Source of the DNA: an uncultured Desulfobulbus sp.
GTDB taxonomy: Bacteria; Desulfobacterota; Desulfobulbia; Desulfobulbales; Desulfobulbaceae
Direction of reading: 5' to 3'
DNA: 64,000 bases
NCBI RefSeq assembly: GCF_963664075.1
Contig: NZ_OY760916.1
Coordinates: 2,482,001 to 2,546,000, forward strand
Of the stretch, positions 1 to 8,167 are shown in pieces. Numbering within the stretch: position 1 is the stretch's first letter; every line of letters starts with the position of its first letter. The notes below the pieces were generated by a model. That model was not told the DNA's origin and did no database searches. It worked only from the letters and a program-made list of their open reading frames with translations. The position numbers and the translations under genes are program-made.

Positions 1-1
1 G

Positions 2-496
2 GATAAACCTAAGCCTGTTCAGTGGAACTCGAAAATTGCAGCACCTATGCGGGCGGCACTTTCAGGTAAGTCTGGTCATATCATTGGGCTTGATTATCGA
101 GGAGTGACTGTTCTTGCCTCTCACGAACCTGTTGCAGATCTTAATTTTGGGATTGTTGCCAAAATAGATCTAGATGAAGTGAGAGCCCCTTTTATTCAAG
201 CGGGGCTCGTAACGGCGATATTGGCCTTGTTTCTCATCTTGATTGGCGTAACTGTATTTTTCAGGTTAACGAATCCCATCTTGAAGAACCTCAGCAATAC
301 CGTAGAGCGCCTGCAAAAAGCTCTCGATGAAGTCAAGGTTCTCAGAGGGATTATCCCTATTTGTGCCTATTGTAAAAAAATACGCGATGACGAAGGCTAT
401 TGGGACCAGGTAGAGGTCTACATCAAAAAGCATTCTGATGCTGATTTCAGCCATGGTATTTGTCCTACCTGTTTTCAAAAACATTTTCCCAAATAA
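2..496 (+). CDS. C-terminal part of a membrane sensor protein (5' end outside window)
   Basis: The frame is open from base 2, so the gene begins upstream of the window; only 164 codons are seen. The visible part holds the end of an extracytoplasmic sensory domain of Cache type (HIIGLDYRGVTVLASHEPV), one membrane helix near the middle (AILALFLILIGVTVFF), a short coiled linker, and a C-terminal module with paired cysteines: CAYCKKIRDDEGYW followed by HGICPTC. That cysteine module is often found at the end of PAS or Cache sensor proteins of deltaproteobacteria that lack a kinase domain; its function is not established, and a metal or redox role is an inference from the two CxxC pairs. No kinase or GGDEF domain follows before the stop. 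Confidence 0.7.
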   Translation, partial: DKPKPVQWNSKIAAPMRAALSGKSGHIIGLDYRGVTVLASHEPVADLNFGIVAKIDLDEVRAPFIQAGLVTAILALFLILIGVTVFFRLTNPILKNLSNTVERLQKALDEVKVLRGIIPICAYCKKIRDDEGYWDQVEVYIKKHSDADFSHGICPTCFQKHFPK

Positions 497-727
497 TGCA
501 CTGCGTATCAGTAAAAACAAAATGGCATCTGAAAGTTGGTCGCTGAAAAAGGAAAAAGCTTCCCCTCCCCTCACGGTGAGCTCACAGTCATCTTTCCTTG
601 TGTTGGTATTTATTATTTTCAGTTGAACCATTATCCTATACGACATTAAGGGCCTTAGCCACACCAGCTGCTTCGCAGCTTCTACTTGCTCGATAATGTT
701 ACCATTTATTCATCGAAAAAACCCCAT

Positions 728-745
728 TTGTGATCCAGATCACAA
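728..745. promoter_or_regulatory. CRP-type palindromic operator
   Basis: TTGTGATCCAGATCACAA is a near-ideal binding site for a Crp-family regulator (TGTGA-N6-TCACA). It lies about 230 bases upstream of the PEP-CTERM gene. A Crp/Fnr-type gene lies nearby at 1874, but its reconstructed recognition helix (ETFSR) is of the Fnr type, which usually prefers TTGAT half-sites, so a different Crp protein may be the real partner. Confidence 0.55.
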
Positions 746-848
746 TCCTCTTTTTGTTTCCCTGGTAGGCTAGGTTCATTCACTGGCGCCAGCTGTCTTG
801 ACGCCTCCACCGCCTATACCCCTGATACCACATTCGGGGTAGGCTTAT

Positions 849-953
849 TTGTCGTGTTCGTCAAAAGCCACATGAACCACGTTTTGAGCTTCGTAACGTG
901 CTGACTTTATGAAGCTCAACTTTTCAGGTTTTTGACTTTCGACAATGTCATCG
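849..953 (+). repeat. Leader repeat, copy A
   Basis: This 105-base stretch aligns almost without gaps to 4987-5090. Shared blocks include TTGTCGT, AAAAGC, ACGTT, CTTCG, TGCT and a closing TGAC...GTCATC hairpin. Both copies point the same way and end 20-30 bases before the start codon of the following gene, here the PEP-CTERM gene. Confidence 0.5.
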
Positions 954-975
954 TATTTGACCAAAGGAGGATTGC

Positions 976-1704
976 ATGCGAGTTCGAACCCTGTTTTTAG
1001 CCCTTGTCTGCACGCTGCTCACATCTGTGGCTACGGCCCAGGCAGCAAGCGTCACACTTGGAACCGACACCGCCCTGAGCGTTGATGGGACCAGCTACAC
1101 GTTGGTGAGCACCGCTCCTGATTACAGCGGCCTGATGTGGGAGGAAAAAACACCCGGTAGCGGAGACTACAAGATCTGCCTCTGCAGCATGTTTGCCTAT
1201 AGAACAATTGAGGGGTTGAGCCAATATCTTGGTCTCTCTGAGCTGGAGACGGCAGCCATCTGGGTGGTTACCGGCTGGAGCACCGATGGACCGGAACACA
1301 TTTTCAGCACACTGGGATGGGATGTTGGCACCAACTTTCTCTTTTCAGATCCAATAACGGAGCCTGCATTGCTCAGCATTGATGATGCCTGGGTTTCCTT
1401 TACCCTGGGCTCAACCTCGTACACACTCAGCTCCCTAGCTGAAAACTATGCATTCACCGATGACACCACCCACGCAGGCTATCAGGAAGGTTGGGATTTT
1501 TTTGCGTATCGAACCTACTTTAAAACAGCAGATGGTTTCGATGCCACCAAAGCCTACTTCCAGGATGTAGTGCGGGGCCAGATTGTCAACAACTTGACAA
1601 ACCGGGCTACCTTTGAGATCAATGTGTTACCAGAGCCCTCAACCGGCCTGATTCTGGGGTTTGGTTTCACCCTGTTTGCTGCGGTGCAACGAACAAGACG
1701 TTAA
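976..1704 (+). CDS. PEP-CTERM sorting-domain protein
   Basis: This 242-residue secreted protein has an N-terminal signal peptide (MRVRTLFLALVCTLL, cleavage near AQAA) and a C-terminal PEP-CTERM tail: the motif PEPSTG at about residue 219, a hydrophobic helix, and a basic end (QRTRR). Such tails are recognised by the exosortase/EpsH system and direct proteins to the envelope or to exopolysaccharide. The body, rich in Thr, Ser and aromatic residues and with a repeated SYTL motif, matches no enzyme I recognise. The start has a strong Shine-Dalgarno (AAAGGAGG). The gene stands alone and ends at a perfect hairpin; no exosortase gene is in the window. Confidence 0.85.
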   Translation: MRVRTLFLALVCTLLTSVATAQAASVTLGTDTALSVDGTSYTLVSTAPDYSGLMWEEKTPGSGDYKICLCSMFAYRTIEGLSQYLGLSELETAAIWVVTGWSTDGPEHIFSTLGWDVGTNFLFSDPITEPALLSIDDAWVSFTLGSTSYTLSSLAENYAFTDDTTHAGYQEGWDFFAYRTYFKTADGFDATKAYFQDVVRGQIVNNLTNRATFEINVLPEPSTGLILGFGFTLFAAVQRTRR

Positions 1705-1710
1705 ACAATT

Positions 1711-1742
1711 CCTGAATTCGTGACAGTGCTCACGAATTCAGG
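1711..1742. terminator. Perfect 13-bp hairpin after the PEP-CTERM gene
   Basis: CCTGAATTCGTGA (1711-1723) pairs with TCACGAATTCAGG (1730-1742) around a six-base loop, seven bases after the stop codon. No T-run follows, so it may be an RNA-stabilising 3' hairpin or a Rho-linked end rather than a classical intrinsic terminator. Confidence 0.5.
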
Positions 1743-1873
1743 ACACCTTCATGAAAGCCTGTCTTCTTACCCCCCTTTAAAACTTTTTAAGGTCTAGCTA
1801 AAAAATATTGTAATTTCGCTGTAGGAGGTCTATTTCCCATCGCCATTCTCATCCTTTACTTTCCACACAACAA

Positions 1874-2637
1874 ATGAAATCGTCTCAAGCGCAGCTTCAT
1901 AGCCGCACAATGGCGGAAAGCTTGATAATGAAAGAACGTACAGGGTTACTCTTCAGCCCTCTTTTACTGCGCTTGTCTCCAGAACTGCAGCAGGAATTGC
2001 AAGCCATGGCTACTTTTCGGCCACTCAGGCGTGGAGAACACCTGTTTTTTGAAGGTGAACCAATCCGCCAATTTCACTACCTGCTCAGTGGCCGCATCAA
2101 AGAATACTACTCCACCAATGAGGGAGAGCAATGCCTGCGGCATATCGCATTACCAGGTCATTACCTCAGCCTGCACCAACTGCTTTCCAAGCACATCAAC
2201 TATAGTTATTCAGCTCGGGCCATTGCGGCCTCTCACTGCTGGTCCTGGCCCATCAACTATTTTTCAGACATAATGCACCGTGAGCCCACGGTCTCGGTAC
2301 AGATTATCCTCCTACTCTCAGAAAATGTAGAACACTCCTGCCGACACACCTGCCTCTGCCGCAAGTCACGGGCTTTGGCAAAAGTCGCAGGTTACCTGTT
2401 GAGCAAAAACCGCCAACTGACCCGGCAGGCCAGACTCATGGGCAGAAAAACGCCCTCAGTTCTGATTGATCTCCGCCCTTTAAAGCTTGCTGCCGATGAG
2501 ATATGTCTGGCCAGAGACTTTTTCCCGCGCCCTCACGTGCCTGACAAAACGGAAGCTGGTGCAGGTTCGACACGGCCTGGTTGAGTTGCTGGACCAGGAT
2601 GGTCTGGTGCAGGTTGCTATAAAACAAGAGAGGGGGA
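1874..2637 (+). pseudogene. Crp/Fnr-family regulator, frameshifted in the HTH
   Basis: The first frame (1874-2584, 236 codons) encodes a cyclic-nucleotide-type beta-barrel (RRGEHLFFEGEPIRQFHYLLSG) and the dimer helix (LLSENVEHSCRHTCLCRKSR). Near base 2515 the reading frame breaks: the first frame gives LAADEICLARDFFPRP, while the next frame gives PETFSRALTCLTKRK, then VRHGLVELLDQDGL, which is the expected recognition helix and wing of the family. A loss of two bases or gain of one would explain it. The recognition helix carries E-x-x-S-R, as in Fnr/Dnr proteins. The second frame has no stop until 2852, inside the opposing kinase gene. This is either a genuine broken gene or a sequencing error. 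The start is uncertain; an internal ATG at 1928 with GGAAAG upstream is an alternative. Confidence 0.65.
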
Positions 2638-2665
2638 GTTATGATGCCATCATGTTTCCCAACAA

Positions 2666-4543
2666 TTATACAGCTCCTCCGGCCTCTTCTCCCCCCATCT
2701 TTTCAGCATCTAGCACTTTGCGAATAAGAAAGGCAATGTCTCTTGTCACAAATGGTTTGAGAACAAAATCTTTCATCCCCAACGATAGGACTTTTTCTCT
2801 CGATACCCCACTACTGTACCCCGTACATAAAATGATGGGCATCTCCGGATAAACAGCAAGTATTTCTTGCGCTAACTCAATCCCGGTCATGACCGGCATC
2901 GTCTGATCGGTGATCACCAGGTCAAATTGCGCCTTCCTTGATTGTATAAGTGCAAGAGCCTCCGCACTTCCGGCTACAGCCGTCACTGTATAGCCTAACC
3001 GCTCAAGCATCTGCTTTCCCATATCAGCAAGCAATTGTTCATCGTCAACAAACAATACACGTTCATTCCCTGTTGGAATCGGGAGATTGGGCTCAAGTTC
3101 TTTTTGCGGTTCTTCTGGCAGGGCAGGAAAATATACGGCAAAGGTTGTTCCTTCACTGGGACTGCTGTTGACACGAACAAATCCTTGGTGATTTTTTACA
3201 ATTCCATGGACCACCGCAAGCCCCATACCGGTTCCTTTGCCCACTTGCTTGGTCGTAAAGTATGGTTCGAAAATCAGTTTTTGAAGCTGGGGGTCAATAC
3301 CAGATCCAGTATCATGCACGGTCAATTGTACATATTCTCCGAGATTCAATGATGACTCGTTGACAAGATCTTCTTTATTCAGATTGACTGTTGTCAGACC
3401 AATGGTGAGCACCCCGCCGTGATCTTCCATGGCATGATATGCATTGGTACAAAGGTTCATAATGATCTGATGAATCTGGGTTGCATCAGCCTTGATCATC
3501 CCGCAGTCATCATCAAGGCTTTGCACAATTGTAATCGTGGAAGGTATTGATGAGCGAAGAAGCTTAACAGCTTCTTTTATTATGGATTTTGGACGCAACG
3601 CTTTTCGAGCCGATGTACTTTGACGACTGAAAGTAAGAATTTGGGTAACAAGTTTTTTAGCCCTATTTCCAGCGAGAAGCACCTTATCCAGATGATTCCC
3701 CACCAGAGAATGTTGAGGAACCTCATCTTGAGCCAGCTCTGCATAACCAATAATACCACTCAGTATATTATTAAAATCATGCGCAATACCACCTGCTAAG
3801 GTTCCAATGGCTTCCATCTTTTGGACCTGAAGCAACTGTTGTTCAAGTTTCTTTTGGGCATCATTGATACGCCTGACTCTTCTGAGCAACAGAAAAAAGA
3901 GGGGAAGTGCCCCGCAAGTAACAAGGAGGCCAAAAGCGAAGGTCTCGATAAACTTGACTTGGAGAAGTTTGTTTATTTGAGAAATCTCATCCTCGGCAAC
4001 CAAAAGATATTTTCTTCCTTTGGGGCTCAAAGCCGGGACAGCTATGGCACGAAAAGTACCCCACCGGTCATGATGGGTGAAAGAAAACGGGGTGCTTCCA
4101 GCAAAGGCTTGGTGAAACCGCTCATCAGCCTCATCAAAGGTGGTAAAATAGCGAACCTCCTCATTTTTCTTGAGTTCTTCTTGGGTCGCACTCGAAGCAG
4201 TAATGTAGAAGACATTGTCTTTTTTGATGAGCGTATAGAGAAATTGAAATCCGGTTTTTTCGACTATCTCAGATAAAAACCGAATATTGTCGGAATCTTC
4301 GCTTGCAGATATGCTCTCTGGAGAAATCGATCGATCTTGAAAATCCGGCGGCAAAAGATATTTAATTGAGGCGGCCCCGACAAGCAGTCGCTTATCCACA
4401 AATGTCAGGAGATCCCGTTTGATTTCCTGATAAAAATAAAGAGAAGTACCAAGCAGAACCGCAAGCAAAAATGCACCAGCAAGCGCAAAGAGCCCCCACT
4501 CTTTAAAGTACGATATTATTCGATGAGCAATGGGATTTTTCAC
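2666..4543 (-). CDS. Hybrid sensor histidine kinase with C-terminal receiver
   Basis: This 625-residue inner-membrane protein has two membrane helices (about 16-38 and 200-222) bracketing a roughly 160-residue periplasmic sensor domain. A histidine-kinase core follows, with the phospho-acceptor in GGIAHDFNN (H255), the N box NLCTNAYHAM (about 363), DTGSGI (411) and GTGMGLAVVHG (437). The C-terminal receiver has the acidic pair near D500, phospho-acceptor D546 in VITDQTMP and K597 in VLKPF, so it looks functional. The signal is presumably passed from H255 to D546, or to an unlinked regulator, since no DNA-binding partner is adjacent. The gene converges with the broken Crp gene and is divergent from the export operon at 5121; a role in controlling that operon is only an inference. 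Confidence 0.88.
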   Translation of the reverse strand: MKNPIAHRIISYFKEWGLFALAGAFLLAVLLGTSLYFYQEIKRDLLTFVDKRLLVGAASIKYLLPPDFQDRSISPESISASEDSDNIRFLSEIVEKTGFQFLYTLIKKDNVFYITASSATQEELKKNEEVRYFTTFDEADERFHQAFAGSTPFSFTHHDRWGTFRAIAVPALSPKGRKYLLVAEDEISQINKLLQVKFIETFAFGLLVTCGALPLFFLLLRRVRRINDAQKKLEQQLLQVQKMEAIGTLAGGIAHDFNNILSGIIGYAELAQDEVPQHSLVGNHLDKVLLAGNRAKKLVTQILTFSRQSTSARKALRPKSIIKEAVKLLRSSIPSTITIVQSLDDDCGMIKADATQIHQIIMNLCTNAYHAMEDHGGVLTIGLTTVNLNKEDLVNESSLNLGEYVQLTVHDTGSGIDPQLQKLIFEPYFTTKQVGKGTGMGLAVVHGIVKNHQGFVRVNSSPSEGTTFAVYFPALPEEPQKELEPNLPIPTGNERVLFVDDEQLLADMGKQMLERLGYTVTAVAGSAEALALIQSRKAQFDLVITDQTMPVMTGIELAQEILAVYPEMPIILCTGYSSGVSREKVLSLGMKDFVLKPFVTRDIAFLIRKVLDAEKMGGEEAGGAV

Positions 4544-5120
4544 GTCCTGGCTCCTCGCTCACAAACAAAACAAAATGTTTTTCGATCTCCTTGATACAAT
4601 GTGTCTCTCGACTCAATTTTACATGTAGATAACACGGATCAAAACGAATTTTCTCAAAACAGAGAGAAAGAAAGACAAACGTTTACATTTTGCCAGCGTA
4701 CACCAGTACGTAAGCAGACCGATAACACCGCAAATTCGCTGCACCATGATCGATTACGTTACGTTTTATTGAAGTGGTTGAAACTGAGCTCAGCACTCTT
4801 CATGAAGGAAATTTCACACGCTACTGATTGCGTCCAGTAGCACTTGCCATTTGGTGGAAAAAAATTGGAGCTAAGAGGTAACTGGAAATTTCGAAAGGAA
4901 TGCCTATATTTATCAAATGACAGCCAATCTCCTCGAAATTGTAACGGCTTGTTCGCTTGATAACTAACTGCTTCACCAAGTCAGGATTGTCGTTCTCGTA
5001 AAAAGCAACGAGAACGACGTTCCGATCTTCGCAACATGCTAATTTTACGGCACGTTATTTTTAGCTTTCTGACTTTTTACGAAGTCATCAGGATTCAATT
5101 CAATAGCAACGGAGTCTTGC
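4544..5120. other. Divergent intergenic region between kinase and export operon
   Basis: This 577-base stretch shows no supported gene. It holds a 7-bp inverted repeat, GCTACTG (4820-4826) with CAGTAGC (4835-4841), and the second copy of the 105-base leader element (4987-5090). Promoters for both divergent units must lie here, but I see no clear -35/-10 pair. Confidence 0.5.
4987..5090 (+). repeat. Leader repeat, copy B
   Basis: This is the second copy of the element at 849-953, in the same orientation. It ends with TGACTT-TTTACG-AAGTCA, a 6-bp hairpin, 30 bases before the GTG start of the membrane fusion gene. Confidence 0.5.
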
Positions 5121-6278
5121 GTGAAAAAATTCTTTTTCATTACGCTCACCATCACTGTGCTGCTCGTTGTTTTGGGCTATCAATATTTCACGCGGGAACA
5201 GGCGATAGAGGTCACCGCCAAATCAGTGGAACGAGGACTGGTTGAGTCCACCGTTTCCAATACACGGGCCGGCACTGTCAAGGCTCGCAACCGTGCTGAC
5301 CTAACACCTCCCATTGGTGGCCAGATTGCCACGCTCAATGTTCGCAAAGCAGATCATGTCAAGGCCGGGCAAATTCTCCTGACGCTTTGGAACAAAGATC
5401 TCGAGGCGGAAAAACGGTTGGCAGAAAGTGAGGTAGTCGCGGCAAAGGCAACCCAACGCGAACGTTGCCTGCTGGCGGATCTTGCCGAACGCCAGGCCAG
5501 ACGTCAAAAAGATCTGATGAAGACGCGTTCCACCTCCGCTTCCAATTATGACGAGGCCATCTCTGCCGCCCGGGCCCAACGGGCAGCCTGCGTGGCGGCT
5601 CAGGCGCGACTTTCTGTGAGTCAGGCTCGGGTTGAAGCAGCGAAAGCGACCCTTGAGCGTACAGTTTTAACCGCCCCCTTTGATGGCATCGTCGCTGAGG
5701 TCAACGGCGAGATCGGTGAGTATCTCACCCCATCCCCTCCTGGTATTGCAACCCTACCCGCTATTGATCTTATCAATATGGACTCGCTGTATGTGGCGGC
5801 CCCCATCGATGAAATCGATGCGGCCCAGATCCGCACAGGCATGGCGGTACGTATCAGCCTGGACGCCTTTCCCAAGCAATTTTTCCCGGGTAGAGTGCAT
5901 TCCATCTCTCCCTATGTGTTGGAAGTGGCCAAGCAGGCTCGGACGGTTGAAATCGAGGCCGATTTTGCGGAAGGACAGGCTCCTGCCAATCTTCTCGCCG
6001 GCTACAGCGCCGACGTAGAAATTATCATTGCAGCCCAGAGTGAGACTGTACGCATTCCCTCTGAAGCACTCATGGTGGATAACTCGGTCTACCTTTTTGA
6101 CGAGAACAGCTCCCGCGTTCAAAAAATTCAAGTACAACCGGGACTCTCCAACTGGAAGTATACACAGATCCTAGAGGGGCTCTCCCCCGGCCAAAAGGTT
6201 ATCACCTCCATTGACCGTAAGGGCTTGAAAAACGGTGCACTGGTAATGCTTGCGCCTGCGGAGGACGCTGGGTCATGA
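5121..6278 (+). CDS. Periplasmic adaptor (membrane fusion protein) of a MacAB-like exporter
   Basis: This 385-residue HlyD/MacA-type adaptor starts at GTG, with an ACGGAG ribosome site seven bases upstream. A single N-terminal membrane anchor (residues 3-19) is followed by a split lipoyl/biotinyl-like half motif (VKARNRADLTPPIGGQI, then VRKADHVKAGQILL), an Ala/Arg/Gln-rich alpha-helical hairpin (about 95-180), the second lipoyl half (ERTVLTAPFDGIVAEV), and C-terminal beta-barrel and membrane-proximal domains. It overlaps the downstream ATPase gene by four bases (ATGA), and two FtsX-type permeases follow. This arrangement fits a MacA-MacB type export system for macrolide-like compounds, lipids or peptides. 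The substrate is not apparent, and no outer-membrane TolC gene is nearby. Confidence 0.87.
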   Translation: MKKFFFITLTITVLLVVLGYQYFTREQAIEVTAKSVERGLVESTVSNTRAGTVKARNRADLTPPIGGQIATLNVRKADHVKAGQILLTLWNKDLEAEKRLAESEVVAAKATQRERCLLADLAERQARRQKDLMKTRSTSASNYDEAISAARAQRAACVAAQARLSVSQARVEAAKATLERTVLTAPFDGIVAEVNGEIGEYLTPSPPGIATLPAIDLINMDSLYVAAPIDEIDAAQIRTGMAVRISLDAFPKQFFPGRVHSISPYVLEVAKQARTVEIEADFAEGQAPANLLAGYSADVEIIIAAQSETVRIPSEALMVDNSVYLFDENSSRVQKIQVQPGLSNWKYTQILEGLSPGQKVITSIDRKGLKNGALVMLAPAEDAGS

Positions 6279-6949
6279 TAGAGCTGCAGCAGGTGAGTCG
6301 CATCTTTCATGTGGGGGGGCAGGAAGTACGGGCCATGGACAATATTTCCCTGACCATTACTCCGGGAGAATATGTCTCGATCATGGGACCGTCGGGATCG
6401 GGAAAATCCACTCTGCTGAACACGCTTGGCCTTTTAGATACTCCCGACAGTGGTCATTACCTGCTGGAAGGCCAGGATGTAACCAGCCTCAGCGATGGTC
6501 AGCTAGCCCAGGTGCGCAGCGAAAAGATTGGCTTTATTTTTCAGTTTTTCCATCTCATCCCCCGTCTCAGCGCTCAGCAGAATATCGAACTGCCCCTGAT
6601 GCTCGCGGGTATCGAGCGAAAAGAACGGGAAGCACGTAGCCTACCTCTGCTCAAAGCCTTTGGCCTGGAGCCTCGACGGCATCATCGGCCAGATGAACTC
6701 TCCGGTGGTCAACGTCAACGAGTTGCCATCGCCCGAGCGGTCATTCATGCACCATCGGTGCTCCTTGCTGACGAGCCCACCGGCAACCTTGACCGCCATT
6801 CAAGCGATGATATTATCAAACTGCTGGAGCAACTCAATCAGGAGGGGCTCACCCTGGTCATCGTCACCCACGACCTGGAGGTGGGTAACCGCGCCCGGAG
6901 GCAGATTCGGGTCGTGGATGGCAGCATAGACAGCGATACGATTAGGTAA
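6275..6949 (+). CDS. ABC exporter ATPase, MacB/LolD type
   Basis: This 224-residue ATPase shows Walker A GPSGSGKST (residues 38-46), the Q-loop in FIFQFFHLIPRL, the signature LSGGQRQRVAIARA, Walker B VLLADEPTGNLD and the switch histidine in IVTHD. Length and sequence fit the LolD/MacB ATPase group that powers FtsX-like permeases without moving substrate through the membrane itself. Translation is coupled to the adaptor gene by an ATGA overlap, and the first permease starts three bases after its stop. It is therefore part of a four-gene operon. Confidence 0.93.
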   Translation: MIELQQVSRIFHVGGQEVRAMDNISLTITPGEYVSIMGPSGSGKSTLLNTLGLLDTPDSGHYLLEGQDVTSLSDGQLAQVRSEKIGFIFQFFHLIPRLSAQQNIELPLMLAGIERKEREARSLPLLKAFGLEPRRHHRPDELSGGQRQRVAIARAVIHAPSVLLADEPTGNLDRHSSDDIIKLLEQLNQEGLTLVIVTHDLEVGNRARRQIRVVDGSIDSDTIR

Positions 6950-6952
6950 ATC

Positions 6953-8161
6953 ATGCTCCCCTCTGACACCATCCTCTTCGCCCTCTCCTCCCTTGGCTCC
7001 AACAGGGTGCGCACCTTTCTGATGCTCCTGGCCATGTCCATCGGGGTAGCGGCGGTGGTGTTACTGACCGGGATTGGCAACGGAGCCAGGCTCTACATTG
7101 TTGATCAGTTCGCCTCCCTGGGGACGAATCTTGTGATTGTCATCCCCGGACGGGCCGATACAGCCTCCAATACACCGGCAACGCTGGTGGGGGAAACCCC
7201 GCGCGATCTTACCCTGGGCGATGCGCGCGCCCTCATGCGCGGGGATGCCGTCGAGCGTCTCACTCCCATCGTTATAGGGGAACTCAACATCGCCTACCGA
7301 GGTCGAGAACGGGAAATCCCCCTGGTGGGTTCCACCTCCCCTATTCTTGAGATTCATCACTTACAGCTGGATCGTGGTTCTTTTCTCCCCCAGGAAGACA
7401 TGGAAATTGCTCGCCCGGTGTGCGTGATCGGCGCCAAGGTTTACCGGGAACTCTTTGGGCAGCAAAATGCGTTGGGAGAGCTGGTTCGGATCGGCGGGTT
7501 TCGCTGCCGTGTTATCGGCATCCTCGGTTCAGAGGGGCGCTCCCTTGGACTGGATACCGAAGAGCTGGTAATTGTGCCCGTGGCCTTTGCCCAGATGCTG
7601 CTCAATACCGAGGGGCTCTTTCGCGTACTCATTGAAGCCAAAGACCTGGAGAGCATTGACCGTCTCAAAACTCACATCACCACCACCATTAAAAAACGGC
7701 ATTACGGTGAGGATGATGTCACCATCATCACCCAGGATTCCGTGCTGGCCACCTTTGACAAAATTCTGGCAGTCCTCACCCTGACCGTGGCAGGCATTGC
7801 TGGAATCAGTCTGGTGGTTGCCGGTATCCTCATCATGAACGTCATGCTCATGGCTGTGGCCCAGCGTACGGCTGAAATTGGTCTTTGTAAGGCACTTGGC
7901 GCGGGGAAGCTACAAATCATGGTGATGATTGTCAGCGAAGCACTCCTGCTCTCCACCCTGGGGGGCATTTTAGGGTTGACCCTGGGATTTTCAGGGGCCT
8001 GGCTCACCATTCAATTCTACCCTACCCTGCAGACCACCCCACCCGTCTGGGCCATTGCGGCTGCCATGGGAACAGCATTGGGAACCGGATGCCTGTTTTC
8101 AATCCTGCCGGCTCGACGGGCTGCAAGCCTTGACCCGATTCAGGCCTTGGCCCGTCATTGA
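6953..8161 (+). CDS. FtsX/MacB-type ABC permease 1
   Basis: This 402-residue permease has one N-terminal membrane helix (about 22-42), a large periplasmic MacB-PCD-like domain (about 50-270) and three C-terminal helices (about 275-300, 325-350, 365-390). Signature stretches include LRTF/VRTFLM at the start, AQRTAEIGLCKALGA after the second helix, and the C-terminal SILPARRAASLDPIQAL, all typical of the FtsX permease family. It lies between the ATPase and a second, related permease, so the complex is probably a heterodimer rather than a MacB homodimer. Confidence 0.9.
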   Translation: MLPSDTILFALSSLGSNRVRTFLMLLAMSIGVAAVVLLTGIGNGARLYIVDQFASLGTNLVIVIPGRADTASNTPATLVGETPRDLTLGDARALMRGDAVERLTPIVIGELNIAYRGREREIPLVGSTSPILEIHHLQLDRGSFLPQEDMEIARPVCVIGAKVYRELFGQQNALGELVRIGGFRCRVIGILGSEGRSLGLDTEELVIVPVAFAQMLLNTEGLFRVLIEAKDLESIDRLKTHITTTIKKRHYGEDDVTIITQDSVLATFDKILAVLTLTVAGIAGISLVVAGILIMNVMLMAVAQRTAEIGLCKALGAGKLQIMVMIVSEALLLSTLGGILGLTLGFSGAWLTIQFYPTLQTTPPVWAIAAAMGTALGTGCLFSILPARRAASLDPIQALARH

Positions 8162-8167
8162 GGCTGT

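Larger units (their letters stand above)
497..975. other. Intergenic region upstream of the PEP-CTERM gene
   Basis: No gene is supported here. The stretch holds a perfect TGTGA-N6-TCACA palindrome (728-745), a small hairpin with arms ACCCC/GGGGT at about 812-844, and a 105-base element (849-953) that recurs at 4987-5090. A strong Shine-Dalgarno (AAAGGAGG) lies just before the start at 976. Confidence 0.6.
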
